Assembly: GCA_002307185.1 (NCBI GenBank)
Contig: DBTT01000039.1
Coordinates: 36,020-100,019, forward strand
Reading direction: 5' to 3'
DNA: 64,000 nucleotides
Source: Bacteroidales bacterium UBA1309
GTDB lineage: Bacteria > Bacteroidota > Bacteroidia > Bacteroidales > Dysgonomonadaceae
The number at the start of each line of letters is the position of its first letter. Position 1 is the first letter of the stretch. The position numbers and the translations under genes are program-made. The notes beneath the pieces were generated by a model. The model did no database searches and was not told where the DNA came from. It saw nothing but the letters and a program-made list of their open reading frames with translations. This document shows, in pieces, positions 1 through 9,605 of the stretch.

Positions 1-348
1 GAAAAAGAGATCAATTATTATTTGGAAAACAGGAAACAAGTAATCACCCAAAAGGGACAGCAGGATTTTGTCTTTATCAGCAAACGGGGAAAGGCGATTT
101 CAAGGATAACTGTGTTTCATTTCATCAAGCAATATGCAGAATTGGCCGGCATCACCAAAAACATCAGCCCTCACACTTTCCGGCACTCTTTTGCCACGCA
201 CCTGTTGGAAGGAGGAGCCAATATCCGGGCTATCCAGCAGATGCTAGGTCATGAAAAAATCACGACTACCGAAATCTACACCCACATGGACAGGGAATTT
301 CTTCGTCAGGAGATAATTGAACACCACCCCAGAAATACGGACAACTAA
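1..348 (+). CDS. Tyrosine recombinase (integrase), C-terminal part only
   Basis: The reading frame is open from the first base, so the gene starts left of the window and only about 115 C-terminal residues are present. They hold most of the catalytic signature of the tyrosine recombinase family: an H-T-F-R box followed by H-S-F-A-T-H-L, then L-G-H and the nucleophilic tyrosine in the segment EIYTHM. These enzymes cut and rejoin DNA through a 3'-phosphotyrosine intermediate. The compact XerC/XerD-like C-terminus suggests a chromosome dimer resolution type recombinase rather than a phage integrase, but without the N-terminal arm this cannot be decided. The stop codon is 10 bases from the end of the convergent hemerythrin gene. 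Confidence 0.85.
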   Translation, partial: EKEINYYLENRKQVITQKGQQDFVFISKRGKAISRITVFHFIKQYAELAGITKNISPHTFRHSFATHLLEGGANIRAIQQMLGHEKITTTEIYTHMDREFLRQEIIEHHPRNTDN

Positions 349-358
349 AACAAAAGGC

Positions 359-1069
359 TCAAAGTTTTCCCGTTTCCAACTTCTTGACCCGGGGAATCAC
401 CAATTCATCTTCGATAAAAGTATGTGAATCAAGCTCTTCCTGAATGATATGGAGTTCGATCAGTACATTTGTCATGGTCAGGTTAGTGGCATCTCCCTGG
501 ATATATTTGGTGAGAATCCTCGACAATTCCGACATTTTGCCTTCGATATCCGAATGATGGTCTTCGAAAACGGTGATATTGTAATCTTTGCCAACCTCAA
601 CCCCTAATAGAGAAAAAATATAAGGGAAAGCTGTTTCGTTCTCATAGTCCATGTGTTCGTTCACTTCGTTGGAATAGTCGTCGAAGAAACGGAGAATTAT
701 TTTCTGGACATTCGGTTCCAGGTTGGAAATTGCATTTTGCAAGGCATTCCGGAAGTGAGGAAGCCTCCGGTCGATGAAATAGGAATGCGATTTTTGCAAG
801 TAATGCAAAATAGAATCCAAGGAGATTTTCTCAAATTCTGCCCGGTAATCATAAACCGACTTATTGGTTTGAAGATTGGCTATAAAAAGGAAACAATCGG
901 CATCAACGCCATATTTTTTACAAATTGCTTCGATCGACATTTCGCCAAACCCAAGTGAGATCCCCAACCTGCTCAACAACAAAAGCAAGCGATAGTCTGC
1001 CTCGATCAACTCGGACATTTTGGTGGTCTTGGTGTATTTTCTTGTAATGCTATTCATCGCTGTGTCCAT
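359..1069 (-). CDS. Hemerythrin-like domain protein
   Basis: A 236-residue soluble, helical protein. The likely di-iron ligands are visible in order: H95 and H105, the HxxxE pair H139/E143, H171 or H172, H207, and H216 with D221 (HxxxxD). This is the pattern of hemerythrin-fold four-helix bundles that bind O2 or take part in nitric-oxide and iron-sulfur repair responses (YtfE/ScdA-like); which of these applies here is not visible. The first 80 residues are an additional helical region. The gene lies 70 bases downstream of the LuxR-type regulator on the same strand and is probably co-transcribed, so a redox- or NO-responsive pair is a reasonable inference. The M at residue 5 is an alternative start. 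Confidence 0.8.
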   Translation of the reverse strand: MDTAMNSITRKYTKTTKMSELIEADYRLLLLLSRLGISLGFGEMSIEAICKKYGVDADCFLFIANLQTNKSVYDYRAEFEKISLDSILHYLQKSHSYFIDRRLPHFRNALQNAISNLEPNVQKIILRFFDDYSNEVNEHMDYENETAFPYIFSLLGVEVGKDYNITVFEDHHSDIEGKMSELSRILTKYIQGDATNLTMTNVLIELHIIQEELDSHTFIEDELVIPRVKKLETGKL

Positions 1070-1139
1070 TAAATAAAAAGGCTTGAATATCCTTTGACTC
1101 TATAAAACCGGCTAAATTTAAAAATAATTTTGTTCGAAA

Positions 1140-1739
1140 TCAATATTTGACATCATTCACATCCACCAACTTGTTGATAATCGCATAAATTGTAAGTCCC
1201 GAGACACTGTGTATCTCCAATTTTCGGGCAATGTTGCGCCGGTGGGTTATGACTGTGTGGATGGAAATGTTGTGATGGTCTGCTATTTCTTTATTGCTCA
1301 TCCCTTTCACCAGGCTCTTGAGTATCTCTGTTTCGCGATCGCTTAGGTCATCCTGCCCGTTTTCGTTCGAGTTGCTATCCTTGAGTGCATTGGTCAAAAT
1401 GCTCTCTATATTTGCTTCAGAATCATTTATCCGGATCACAGCATCATAAGACTGGTAGAACTGTTCATCTATCATATTATAAACCAATGCAATGACCACC
1501 ATCTTTTTATCCAGCTTGAGGCGTTGCCTTATTTCCGACTTTGAAATCCGACCCAATAGCATCGGGTTGATAACAATCGCATCAGGCCGCAAAGCCACGC
1601 TTTGCGCACTCAGATTCTCCAGGTCTTTCCATTCCACCACCTTATCCACAATTGGAAGCTGCGAAAGAGAATATACCAATCCCTTACGAATGATGTATGA
1701 CATTTCGGCTACCGCAATTGTCTTTTTCAAATTTGACAT
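1140..1739 (-). CDS. LuxR-family transcriptional regulator with degenerate receiver
   Basis: A 199-residue protein. The C-terminal part, about residues 132-181, is a clear LuxR/NarL-type helix-turn-helix (LSDRETEIL, then MSNKEIADHHNISIHTV). The N-terminal 120 residues have the length and alternating pattern of a response-regulator receiver domain. Where the phospho-acceptor aspartate should end strand 3 the sequence reads AIVINPMLL, and the N-terminal acidic pair is also weak (IAVAEM). It may therefore work without phosphorylation. It sits directly upstream of the hemerythrin-like gene in the same direction, so it may respond to redox state or nitric oxide, but no target site was identified. 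Confidence 0.8.
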   Translation of the reverse strand: MSNLKKTIAVAEMSYIIRKGLVYSLSQLPIVDKVVEWKDLENLSAQSVALRPDAIVINPMLLGRISKSEIRQRLKLDKKMVVIALVYNMIDEQFYQSYDAVIRINDSEANIESILTNALKDSNSNENGQDDLSDRETEILKSLVKGMSNKEIADHHNISIHTVITHRRNIARKLEIHSVSGLTIYAIINKLVDVNDVKY

Positions 1740-1912
1740 TTCTATGAAGTTCTTAAAAAATCAATGGTCTTTGTATAAAAGAAATACAATTTGTCTTTCG
1801 TACGACAATTAATCCAGGAACAAAATCTTCCGATATAATTTAGATCGGTTCTTAATTATAGTTTACAAATGTCGGAATAAATGTTGAAGCAGCCAAATCT
1901 AAATTGAAATCG

Positions 1913-1946
1913 TAAAAAAAAGCCGCAAAACATTTCGTCTTGCGGC
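1913..1946 (-). terminator. Intrinsic terminator of ino1
   Basis: On the minus strand a perfect 7-bp stem GCCGCAA/TTGCGGC with an 11-base loop is followed by a run of eight or more T. It begins 26 bases beyond the ino1 stop codon. Confidence 0.9.
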
Positions 1947-1971
1947 TTGCACTCTTTATCGAATCTGAGAA

Positions 1972-3267
1972 TTAATCTAAATAATCGATAGTTTCTTCTC
2001 CAATCATCCTGCGAAGTGTGTTTTTCAACTTCACATACTGAATGAACAAGTCGTGTTCTGCGATTTTAGTTGGCTCGTGCATCGGGCTCTTGAAGTAGAA
2101 CGACAACCAGTCTTGGATTCCAGAAAATCCGGCACGTTTGGCCAAGTCGGCAAACAACACCAAGTCCAAGCAAAGCGGAGCTGCCAAGATCGAGTCACGG
2201 CAAAGAAAATCCACTTTCAACTGCATAGGGTAGCCCAACCATCCGAAGAGGTCGATGTTGTCCCAACCCTCTTTGTTGTCTTTACGAGGTGGATAGTAGT
2301 TGATGCGCACTTTGTGGTAAACATTTCCATACAGATCTGGATACAATTCGGGTTGGAGGATGTTGTCGATAACCGACAATTTGGATTCTTCTTTGGTTTT
2401 GAATGAACCTGGATCGTCCAACACTTCTCCATCACGGTTGCCCAAAATGTTTGTCGAGAACCACCCGCTCAAACCAAGCATACGGGTTTTCAACATAGGA
2501 GACAACACGGTTTTCAACATTGTTTGACCTGTCTTGAAGTCTTTTCCAGCGATAGGAGTTTGCGTTTTTTCAGCAAGATCCCACATAGCAGGAATGTCCA
2601 CTGTCAAGTTAGGAGCACCATTCAAATATGGAATTCCCAATGAAACTGCAGCATAAGCATAAATGTTGGATGGAGCGATTGCTGGATGATTTTCCTTCAA
2701 TCCTTTTTCGAATGCAGCCAATGTCTTGTGCACTTCTCCAAGTGGAGTAAACACCTCGGTGCTTCCGCACCAAATGACTACAATACGGTCGATGCCGTTT
2801 TCTTTTTTGAAATTTAGGATGTCTTCTTTCACTTGTTCAGCCAATTCCCATTTTGTAGGAGCCGACTTCACCCAAGTTCCGTGAAGACGTTTTACGAATT
2901 CCTGATCGAACACGGCCTTCATCGGCTTTATAGCGATCAATTCGTCTTTCACTTTGTCGAGGTCTTCGCTGGTCAACACTTCTGCATGTTTTGCAGCTTC
3001 ATAAGCATTGTCTTCGAAAATGTCCCAACCTCCAAAAACGATGTCGCTCAAATCTGCCAAAGGCACTACATCTTTGATTTTCGGGAAGTTGTTTTCCTCT
3101 CTTTTTCCAATACGCATTGTTGCCAATTGCGTGATTGAACCTACGGGAATACCCAAACCTTTACGGGTGATAAGAGTTCCCGCAATGAATGTTGTTGCCA
3201 CTGCACCAACACCAACTGTCAGGACGCCAAGCTTTCCTGTGGCTTCCTTTACATTTACTTTTGTCAT
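1972..3267 (-). CDS. ino1: Inositol-3-phosphate synthase
   Basis: A 431-residue protein recognised as myo-inositol-1(3)-phosphate synthase, which isomerises glucose 6-phosphate to inositol 3-phosphate using bound NAD+. The N-terminal Rossmann segment LTVGVGAVATTFIAGT, the VFGGWDIF stretch and the C-terminal dinucleotide/active-site region (GGWFSTNILGN, LSVIDNIL) are as expected for the bacteroidal form. In Bacteroides this enzyme feeds phosphatidylinositol and inositol phosphoceramide synthesis. The matching lipid genes are in this window at 9606-12390, separated from ino1 by the DUF423, helicase and acyltransferase genes. The gene ends in a strong terminator and is preceded by an unusually structured leader, so it appears to be transcribed alone. 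Confidence 0.95.
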   Translation of the reverse strand: MTKVNVKEATGKLGVLTVGVGAVATTFIAGTLITRKGLGIPVGSITQLATMRIGKREENNFPKIKDVVPLADLSDIVFGGWDIFEDNAYEAAKHAEVLTSEDLDKVKDELIAIKPMKAVFDQEFVKRLHGTWVKSAPTKWELAEQVKEDILNFKKENGIDRIVVIWCGSTEVFTPLGEVHKTLAAFEKGLKENHPAIAPSNIYAYAAVSLGIPYLNGAPNLTVDIPAMWDLAEKTQTPIAGKDFKTGQTMLKTVLSPMLKTRMLGLSGWFSTNILGNRDGEVLDDPGSFKTKEESKLSVIDNILQPELYPDLYGNVYHKVRINYYPPRKDNKEGWDNIDLFGWLGYPMQLKVDFLCRDSILAAPLCLDLVLFADLAKRAGFSGIQDWLSFYFKSPMHEPTKIAEHDLFIQYVKLKNTLRRMIGEETIDYLD

Positions 3268-3283
3268 TATTAATTGAGATTAA

Positions 3284-3461
3284 GTTACGCCGCAACCCGC
3301 AGCATTCATTAAACTTGCCTCCTGCACTGTGCCGAAGGCATATATTAACAGCCTCAATCGTAAGTCTGAACCCATTTTATTATCCCAACCCGGTATTTTT
3401 CATCTCAGGGAATACGAATTCCACGAGACTTCCATTGTTGTGAGCAGAACATACGGCTAAC
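3284..3461 (-). ncRNA. Candidate structured RNA: 6S-like RNA or ino1 leader element
   Basis: On the minus strand about 178 bases are closed by complementary ends: GTTAGCCG at the 5' end against CGGCGTAAC at the 3' end. Inside are a hairpin with TCTC/GAGA and GGAAT/ATTCC stems and a short TGCC-TTC-GGCA hairpin. A promoter-like TATCTATG (7 of 8 to TAnnTTTG) ends three bases before the 5' end. The 3' end lies 16 bases from the ino1 start codon. The size and closed rod-like layout would suit a 6S RNA; the position would equally suit a cis-regulatory leader of ino1. The structure was folded by eye only. Confidence 0.4.
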
Positions 3462-3706
3462 GCCATAGATATATCAAAAACATAAAAAATGATGCTGTCC
3501 GCCGACAAGCATCGTATGGCTACTGTTCCAAATTTTGATCTGGCTTTTCATGTGAAAAAGCATTCAAAACGGCAAAGCCAAACATCGAATATTAAGGCAA
3601 AGTTAAGATATAATTAGATAATTGAAAAGTTTTGGAATAAAAAAGGCTTAACTCCCTTCTTGAATTTCCACTAACCGCCAATGCATCAATCTTCATTCAA
3701 CTAATT

Positions 3707-4099
3707 TTAAATTCGACTCCCCTTGACAAAGAAGAAGAGCAATGCACCCCAGCCTACAATCAGGAACAAACCTCCGAGTGGAGTGACCGGCCCTAGAAAT
3801 TTCAAGTTAGCTTTCCAATATTCGGCCATGGATAGCAGATAGATGCTACCAGAGAACAACAAAGTGCCGATCACCATGCTCCAAGCAGCCGTTTTTTCCA
3901 AGGAGGATTGGAACGTGAAGAAAAAGCCAAGCAAGAGCAGGGCAAGCGCGTGGTACATCTGGTAGCGAACTCCCACTTCAAAAGACGAAAGTTTTTCGGG
4001 AGAAAGCACCTTGGCTAAAGCATGCGAACCCAAGGCTCCGAATATCACGGAAGTTAAGCCATAGAAGGAAGCTACGGCAAGTATGATTTGTTTTGTCAT
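3707..4099 (-). CDS. DUF423 family small membrane protein
   Basis: A 130-residue integral membrane protein with about four hydrophobic helices. It matches the DUF423 (YgdD-like) family: an N-terminal helix, the FGALGSHAL motif, the VRYQMYHALALLL segment, and the C-terminal PLGG-F-GW pattern. No biochemical role is established for the family. The start was set at the ATG at 4099 because the frame upstream encodes a poor sequence without a membrane helix and the family begins at this MTKQI-like position. It lies between ino1 and the SNF2 helicase on the same strand with long gaps on both sides, so it is probably a single-gene unit. Confidence 0.8.
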   Translation of the reverse strand: MTKQIILAVASFYGLTSVIFGALGSHALAKVLSPEKLSSFEVGVRYQMYHALALLLLGFFFTFQSSLEKTAAWSMVIGTLLFSGSIYLLSMAEYWKANLKFLGPVTPLGGLFLIVGWGALLFFFVKGSRI

Positions 4100-4466
4100 A
4101 AGAAAACGGAATATGAAGTTTATTGTATAAATTTCCCTCGGTAGATTGCAGGATACGCTTCTCTTCGAGATTATCATTTACAAACTTATGGAAAAAAGTG
4201 GAATTTGCCAACCTGAATCAGGATTCAAACCATAATAAATTCGCTTCCCCAACCGTCATATTTTATCTCTGGCTTGCCGATCTATTATAAGAAACCTAAC
4301 TACATTTTATCTAAAACCTGCGTAAAAATTATCTGCAAGATAGATATGTTGGATATAACAACATACATATGCTGGCTTTTAGGTGTAATTAGCTGTTAAT
4401 CAAATACAGAAAAACTTTCTACGTGAAAGACATTTTAATTCATGCTTCGTTTCACCACCCTCCTTC
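4100..4466. other. Intergenic gap, no gene seen
   Basis: About 370 AT-rich bases between the helicase stop and the DUF423 start. No open frame with coding character and no RNA gene was seen. Apart from one promoter-like motif (reported separately) nothing is supported. Confidence 0.6.
4181..4188 (-). promoter_or_regulatory. Bacteroidota -7 element upstream of the DUF423 gene
   Basis: On the minus strand the bases read TAAGTTTG, a perfect match to the TAnnTTTG -7 box of Bacteroidota promoters. It is about 80 bases upstream of the chosen start codon. Confidence 0.45.
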
Positions 4467-7400
4467 TCACTGATTCTCCCCAATCAGCGCCATCAATTCT
4501 TGCAAGGAAAGACGCGCTGCCTGGTCGCTTCCTTCGAGAAGGGAATCGGCTAAGTCCCGCTTGGTGCTGTGAAGCTGGATGATTTTCTCCTCGATGGTGT
4601 TTTCCGCCACCAAGCGATAGACCGTCACGGGGCGTTGTTGACCGATGCGGTGGGCGCGGTCGGAAGCTTGGTCTTCGATGGCCGGATTCCACCACGGGTC
4701 AAGGTGGATGACGTAGTCGGCAGCAGTGAGGTTGAGTCCCAAGCCGCCCGCTTTGAGGCTGATGAGGAATAGGTTGCCTTCGCCGCCTTGAAAGCTTTTC
4801 ACTCGTTTCTCGCGTTCGGCTGTGGGCGTTGAACCATCCAGATATTGGTAAGAAATGTGCATTTCGTCCAAAGCCTCGCGCACGATTGCCAGGTGTGAAA
4901 CAAACTGGCTGAACACCAAAGCCCGGTGTCCGCTTTCGGTTAACTCGCCAATTATTTCTTTGAAAGTCTCCAATTTGGAAGACGGTATTCGGATGTTTTT
5001 GTCAACCAACAAGGGATTGCAACATGCTTGACGGAGTTTGGTGATTTCGGCAAGCACTTGTAGATGCTTGGCCCCGTTGTTCCCTTCGGCACCCGTAATC
5101 ACTTCGAGTGCTTTCCTGCGCAATGCCTCGTAGAACGCCGTTTCCTGATCGGAAAGTTGAATTTTTTTGAGTATTTCGGTTTTGGGAGGCAATTCGTCAA
5201 GCACCTTCGATTTGGTTCGGCGGAGGATGAAAGGGGAAATCAGGTGTTTCAACTGTTTGCGTGCACGTTCGTCTTCGGGTTTGATAAAACGGTCGGTAAA
5301 CTGCTGAAGGCTACCCAACAATCCGGGATTGAGAAAGTTAAATATATTCCATATTTCGCCCAAATGGTTCTGGATAGGTGTTCCCGTGAGAGCAATTCGG
5401 AAAGAGGATTTCAATTGCATGATGGCCTTGGAGGTCTTTGTCGCAAAGTTCTTGATGGCGTGGGCCTCGTCCAGCACCAAAGTAGCGAAAGACGCTTCCG
5501 CGAACAAGGCCTCCTCCGATTGCAAAAGCCCATACGAAGTGACCAGCACATCTCCTTCCGAGAGTTCGTGCAAGGTTTGCTTGCGGTTGCTGTTGCCTAA
5601 GGTATTCACATTGAGCGTAGGAGCAAAGCGGTTGATTTCGCTGATCCAATTACCAATCACGGATACCGGGCAAACAACCAACGCAGTGCCCATATTTGCA
5701 CGGCTAAGGAGCACAGCAATGGCCTGGATAGTCTTCCCCAACCCCATATCGTCGGCCAAACAGGCCCCACCTTCCCATGCTGCAAGTTGCGACATCCAGC
5801 GGAAACCCTCTTCCTGATAAGACCGCAATTCGGCCATCAAGGTTGACGGGACAGCCACCTCCTTGGCTTGATTTTCACGGATACGTTTATTGAAGTCTTG
5901 CCAAGATTTATCGGCTTTGAAGTCTTCCACCTCGTCAAACAAGCCTCCCAAGGCAATAGATGCCAATTTGTTTACCCGAACTCCTTTTTTGTCGCTGACA
6001 CTGAATGCCCTAAGGTCATCGAGCCGCTTACGCAATTCATCGCTCAAAGCCAGGAACTCCCCATCCGAGAGTTGCACAAACTTGCCATGTGCCTGTTGGG
6101 TCATAGAGAGCAATTGCTGCAAGGAGACCACTGTTTCTTCATCCACTTTGAGCTCACCTTGCAATTCAAACCAACTTGTAGCACTTTTTACCTTCATCGA
6201 TAAATTGCCAAAACCTACCGCTGCACGCATTTTGTACCTCACGCCTTCCGGCCATTCCACCACGCTGATTTCTTGATGTTTATGCAAAATATCCAGCAGG
6301 TAGAGTGAATCTTTGGGATCCTCGAAAGCAATAAGGGAATCCTGAATATCCAAGCTTTCAAGCCCTTGGATGTCGTTCATCAAGGTTTGCTCGTTGGCAA
6401 GTTCTTGCTCCATCTTGCGTTTCACTTGGAGCTGCATGCCCCCGTCCGCATTTCGGAAAAGCACCTTCCCCCCTTTCCCTGGTTTGCAATAAGGCGGAGT
6501 CTCCGCAAAAGGTTTGCTGAACAACTCCGCCTTCAGCCCATTACCGAAAGGGAGCAGTTGAACATATATTTTTGCGTCAGCAACAACTTCCTTCACCGCG
6601 AGGCTGGAGCTAGGAGTGGCTGCCAAATCGGAATGCACTTCCATTCCCTGCGATGTGAAATCGGCCAAAAGCTGTATCAGTTTATCCTTTCCCGCCTGAG
6701 GAACGATTATCTTTTGCTCCTGAAGTATGTTTAAGATGGTTCTTTGCTGGGGAGCGAGTTCATACACCTTGTAGCGTGTGTTGGTCTCTTTCTCTATCAA
6801 TATCTTTTCCACATCCTTGACTACCAAATCAGTTTTCAGGAGGTAGCCCTTGGCTGTTTTATCAACAGAAACAAGTGGTTTTCCGGCTATAAATTCCACT
6901 GGAATATAATCAGTTCCATCCAAATAAAGATACGGATGCCCGATTAATTCCTTGAACACGTCGTCCTTGAATTGATAGCTGTCGTAATAATAAGGGTCGG
7001 GACGCATGGTTTTGGCCACATGGAAATCTTGTTCCTTCATGCCGGCCACCTTTCCTTGAAAGAATGTCTTCATACTCACGTTCCGCCCTTTGGACCAACC
7101 TTTCACCTGCTTTGTCTGCAGGACTGGCTGAATGATTTTGGTCTTCGGATTGAAGAAATAAACGATGCGGTTTTTCTCTTCCTCGCCATTTTGAACGGCC
7201 TTTTTGCGGTTTCGCAAACCTAACAGGAGGTTCAACGATTTCTCCCAATCTTCTGTTTTTGAGAGTTTGGACAGCAAAGGTTGGTAGCTCATCTTCTTGG
7301 CAATTGCATCAAAAAGTTTGTTCGATTCGTCATCGCCCAGAAGCTGTTTGAGGGCATAAGCGGCTTCGTAAGCAAGAATCAGGTGGTCGTTGTCAGAAGC

Positions 7401-8546
7401 CCGCTTAAGCGTTTGTTTCAGCGGCCCCAACTTCAACTTATTATTCCATTTGAAATCGGACAAATAAAATACGATAATGGAAATAAAGGAGAGAATTGAA
7501 TCATCACCGACATAAGCCTCCAATTCCGTCCGATTGAGCGCAGCTGCATCTTTCTTGCCCAAAGTGAAATTCACCAAAGGACGAAACACATTCACGCTTT
7601 CTCCCATTGCTTTGTCGAAAGAATCTGCTATTTTTTGAAACAACGGCATCGATTCTTCGAGTCCGCCCCGAAGCAACGCGATAAGATAGAAAATTGCCAT
7701 ATCTGCCAAGAGAGGAATATAAGTGCCTTTGTAATCTCTGCGCTGCACCTTCAAGCCTTTCTCAAACAACTTTGTGGCCTCCATAACTTTATCCTCAGCA
7801 AGCATCTTTATGGCGCTAACATAGAGCACTTCCATTTCCATTTTAGGATTTGTGAGATCCAATGCCTTTTCAAGCTCTCCCCGGAGGAAATACGTTTTTT
7901 GCAAGATTTTCTTTTCATCCAAGCTGATTTTTAGATGCTTGTTCAAATCAACCAACAACTCTAGAACAGAAGAAAGAGGCAAAAAAGAAACTTGTGCGCT
8001 CCTCATTTCAGAATCCAGATAGACAGAAAAAATGCGAGGATTGATTCTGTGAAAATAGTTTACATAGGAGGCATTTTTAAAAAGGTATCGTATATAATAT
8101 TCGGAATTTCCCCAGCTGTGTAGTAGAAGTTTAGATTCATCTTGCTGGTATTCCTCCTCAGTTCCATATAGCAGGGAGTGAAGGCAATTTCTAAAAAGAA
8201 CCAGGGAGTCCTGACCAAGATAATAAGAAGAATAGTATGTGTTGCTATTAAAGATTGTTTTGGCAACGCCCAACAAATTGCCGGTGGATGGATAAACGTA
8301 GCCCAGAAAGTCGGGATGGACACTGTATCCTCTTGTCCAAGTGTCTATATTTTCTAAAAAACCGTTCTGATTAGCTGATTCAAGTACGGCTTTCAGCGTT
8401 TGCACTTTGAATTTCTTACCAACATACTGCAAGCCCCTTGCAAGGGTGTCGGGATTGATGCCTTTGGTTATCAGTACTGCTATTTTGAGAATATTTTTCT
8501 CTTCTTCGGGCAACCCTTCATAAAGGGAAATTTGGTCATTTGTCAT
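4467..8546 (-). CDS. SNF2/SWI2-family DEAD/DEAH-box helicase
   Basis: A protein of about 1359 residues. The C-terminal third holds a complete SNF2 ATPase core: motif I in ADDMGLGKTIQ (near residue 935), motif II DEAH (near 1025), the FILRRTKSKVLDELPPK segment, and the helicase C-terminal motifs LKAGGLGLNLTAADYVI, DPWWNPAIEDQ and RAHRIGQ near 1300. The N-terminal 850 residues are long and largely helical, with no domain I can name. Bacterial SNF2 proteins move on double-stranded DNA and some remodel RNA polymerase (RapA-like) or act in phage defence; the lone chromosomal position gives no further clue. The frame begins at a TTG at 8567, but the ATG at 8546 is the more likely start. Confidence 0.9.
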   Translation of the reverse strand: MTNDQISLYEGLPEEEKNILKIAVLITKGINPDTLARGLQYVGKKFKVQTLKAVLESANQNGFLENIDTWTRGYSVHPDFLGYVYPSTGNLLGVAKTIFNSNTYYSSYYLGQDSLVLFRNCLHSLLYGTEEEYQQDESKLLLHSWGNSEYYIRYLFKNASYVNYFHRINPRIFSVYLDSEMRSAQVSFLPLSSVLELLVDLNKHLKISLDEKKILQKTYFLRGELEKALDLTNPKMEMEVLYVSAIKMLAEDKVMEATKLFEKGLKVQRRDYKGTYIPLLADMAIFYLIALLRGGLEESMPLFQKIADSFDKAMGESVNVFRPLVNFTLGKKDAAALNRTELEAYVGDDSILSFISIIVFYLSDFKWNNKLKLGPLKQTLKRASDNDHLILAYEAAYALKQLLGDDESNKLFDAIAKKMSYQPLLSKLSKTEDWEKSLNLLLGLRNRKKAVQNGEEEKNRIVYFFNPKTKIIQPVLQTKQVKGWSKGRNVSMKTFFQGKVAGMKEQDFHVAKTMRPDPYYYDSYQFKDDVFKELIGHPYLYLDGTDYIPVEFIAGKPLVSVDKTAKGYLLKTDLVVKDVEKILIEKETNTRYKVYELAPQQRTILNILQEQKIIVPQAGKDKLIQLLADFTSQGMEVHSDLAATPSSSLAVKEVVADAKIYVQLLPFGNGLKAELFSKPFAETPPYCKPGKGGKVLFRNADGGMQLQVKRKMEQELANEQTLMNDIQGLESLDIQDSLIAFEDPKDSLYLLDILHKHQEISVVEWPEGVRYKMRAAVGFGNLSMKVKSATSWFELQGELKVDEETVVSLQQLLSMTQQAHGKFVQLSDGEFLALSDELRKRLDDLRAFSVSDKKGVRVNKLASIALGGLFDEVEDFKADKSWQDFNKRIRENQAKEVAVPSTLMAELRSYQEEGFRWMSQLAAWEGGACLADDMGLGKTIQAIAVLLSRANMGTALVVCPVSVIGNWISEINRFAPTLNVNTLGNSNRKQTLHELSEGDVLVTSYGLLQSEEALFAEASFATLVLDEAHAIKNFATKTSKAIMQLKSSFRIALTGTPIQNHLGEIWNIFNFLNPGLLGSLQQFTDRFIKPEDERARKQLKHLISPFILRRTKSKVLDELPPKTEILKKIQLSDQETAFYEALRRKALEVITGAEGNNGAKHLQVLAEITKLRQACCNPLLVDKNIRIPSSKLETFKEIIGELTESGHRALVFSQFVSHLAIVREALDEMHISYQYLDGSTPTAEREKRVKSFQGGEGNLFLISLKAGGLGLNLTAADYVIHLDPWWNPAIEDQASDRAHRIGQQRPVTVYRLVAENTIEEKIIQLHSTKRDLADSLLEGSDQAARLSLQELMALIGENQ

Positions 8547-8615
8547 ATTCGAACATACTTTTTCCAAAAAACACGACTTTTTTATTGATTTAAAGAGGAG
8601 TGAAGATGCAAGAGG

Positions 8616-9443
8616 TTATTTTTTCCCTTTCATTGCATAAGTTCGCTGCTTCAAGAATTCCCCGTATTCCTCGATGGAGGTAAACTTTGCTTGTTCTTCC
8701 ACCGAAATAGGCTTTCCCAACCGGATATAAATAGTTTTGCCTTTTTTGTTGGTTACTTCATGGAAAAGCCGAACCGTGCGGATTCGCCAATCGATAAAGC
8801 CCAAGGTGCGGTAAAGCCACGAATTATTTCCGGAAATATACATGGGGATCACTGGCACTTTCGCCTTTTTGATGAGCCGCAACACCGAGGGCTGCCATTC
8901 CCGGTCTTCGGTTTTGGTGAGGTGGTTTGAAGAAACACCACCGGCAGGAAAAAGCCCCAAGGGATGCCCTGCTTTCAAATGTTCGAGGCATTGCTTCACT
9001 CCGCCCACACTTGATTTCATGTCGGCCATTTTGTTTCCTTTGGCATAGGGATTGACCCCAATGAAATGCTCCGACATGGTATCTATCTGATTAAGCACCC
9101 AGTTTACCATCATTTTGAAATCACGACGCTTCCCTCCTACTACACTGATGGAAATTATCCCATCTATATGTCCATAAGGATGATTCGACACTGTGATGAA
9201 AGGTTTCCCTACAAACGGGTCAAACACCTCGTAATTCTCCACCACTCGATTGATTCCAAGACGATCGAGCATGTCGTTCACAAAATCAAGTCCAGTAACA
9301 TGTTTGGAAGCATCGTAAACGCCATTCACCTTGTTTATTCCTGTGATTTTGAATAAAACCTTCAGCAGGAAATTGCCAAAACGGCCTTGAAAAATGGGAC
9401 TCAGTTTCCGTATTTCGTTTTTATCAATCAGTTTGTCCTTCAT
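8616..9443 (-). CDS. Lysophospholipid acyltransferase family protein
   Basis: A 275-residue protein of the PlsC-like acyltransferase superfamily. The active-site region is VSNHPYGHIDG with H88 and D94; the extra residue between H and D is typical of the hemolysin-related branch common in Bacteroidota. Further family blocks follow: PYAKGN, GLFPAGGVS (glycerol-phosphate binding) and VIPMYISGNN. Such enzymes transfer acyl chains to lysolipids or aminolipids at the inner membrane. It lies 162 bases from the inositol-lipid genes on the same strand and may belong to the lipid block, but the exact acceptor cannot be told from sequence. Confidence 0.85.
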   Translation of the reverse strand: MKDKLIDKNEIRKLSPIFQGRFGNFLLKVLFKITGINKVNGVYDASKHVTGLDFVNDMLDRLGINRVVENYEVFDPFVGKPFITVSNHPYGHIDGIISISVVGGKRRDFKMMVNWVLNQIDTMSEHFIGVNPYAKGNKMADMKSSVGGVKQCLEHLKAGHPLGLFPAGGVSSNHLTKTEDREWQPSVLRLIKKAKVPVIPMYISGNNSWLYRTLGFIDWRIRTVRLFHEVTNKKGKTIYIRLGKPISVEEQAKFTSIEEYGEFLKQRTYAMKGKK

Positions 9444-9552
9444 ACTTATATTAAAACAGATAAAAATAGAAAAACGAATTTTATCCTTTCCAAAATTTCG
9501 GAAATTGACGAAATTCGTTCATCATAACGTGCATCCCATTGGCTTGCACCCA

Positions 9553-9560
9553 CAAAAATA
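9553..9560 (-). promoter_or_regulatory. Possible -7 element for the acyltransferase gene
   Basis: The minus strand reads TATTTTTG, matching TAnnTTTG, about 110 bases upstream of the acyltransferase ATG. If real, that gene is transcribed separately from the operon before it. Confidence 0.35.
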
Positions 9561-9605
9561 TTAAATCTTCATCTGAATTGCAAATTGATTTTGCCGAAGA
9601 AGAGA

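Noticed and set aside
4569..7934. Many frames opposite the SNF2 helicase gene
   Set aside because: Shadows of a long, clearly coding frame.
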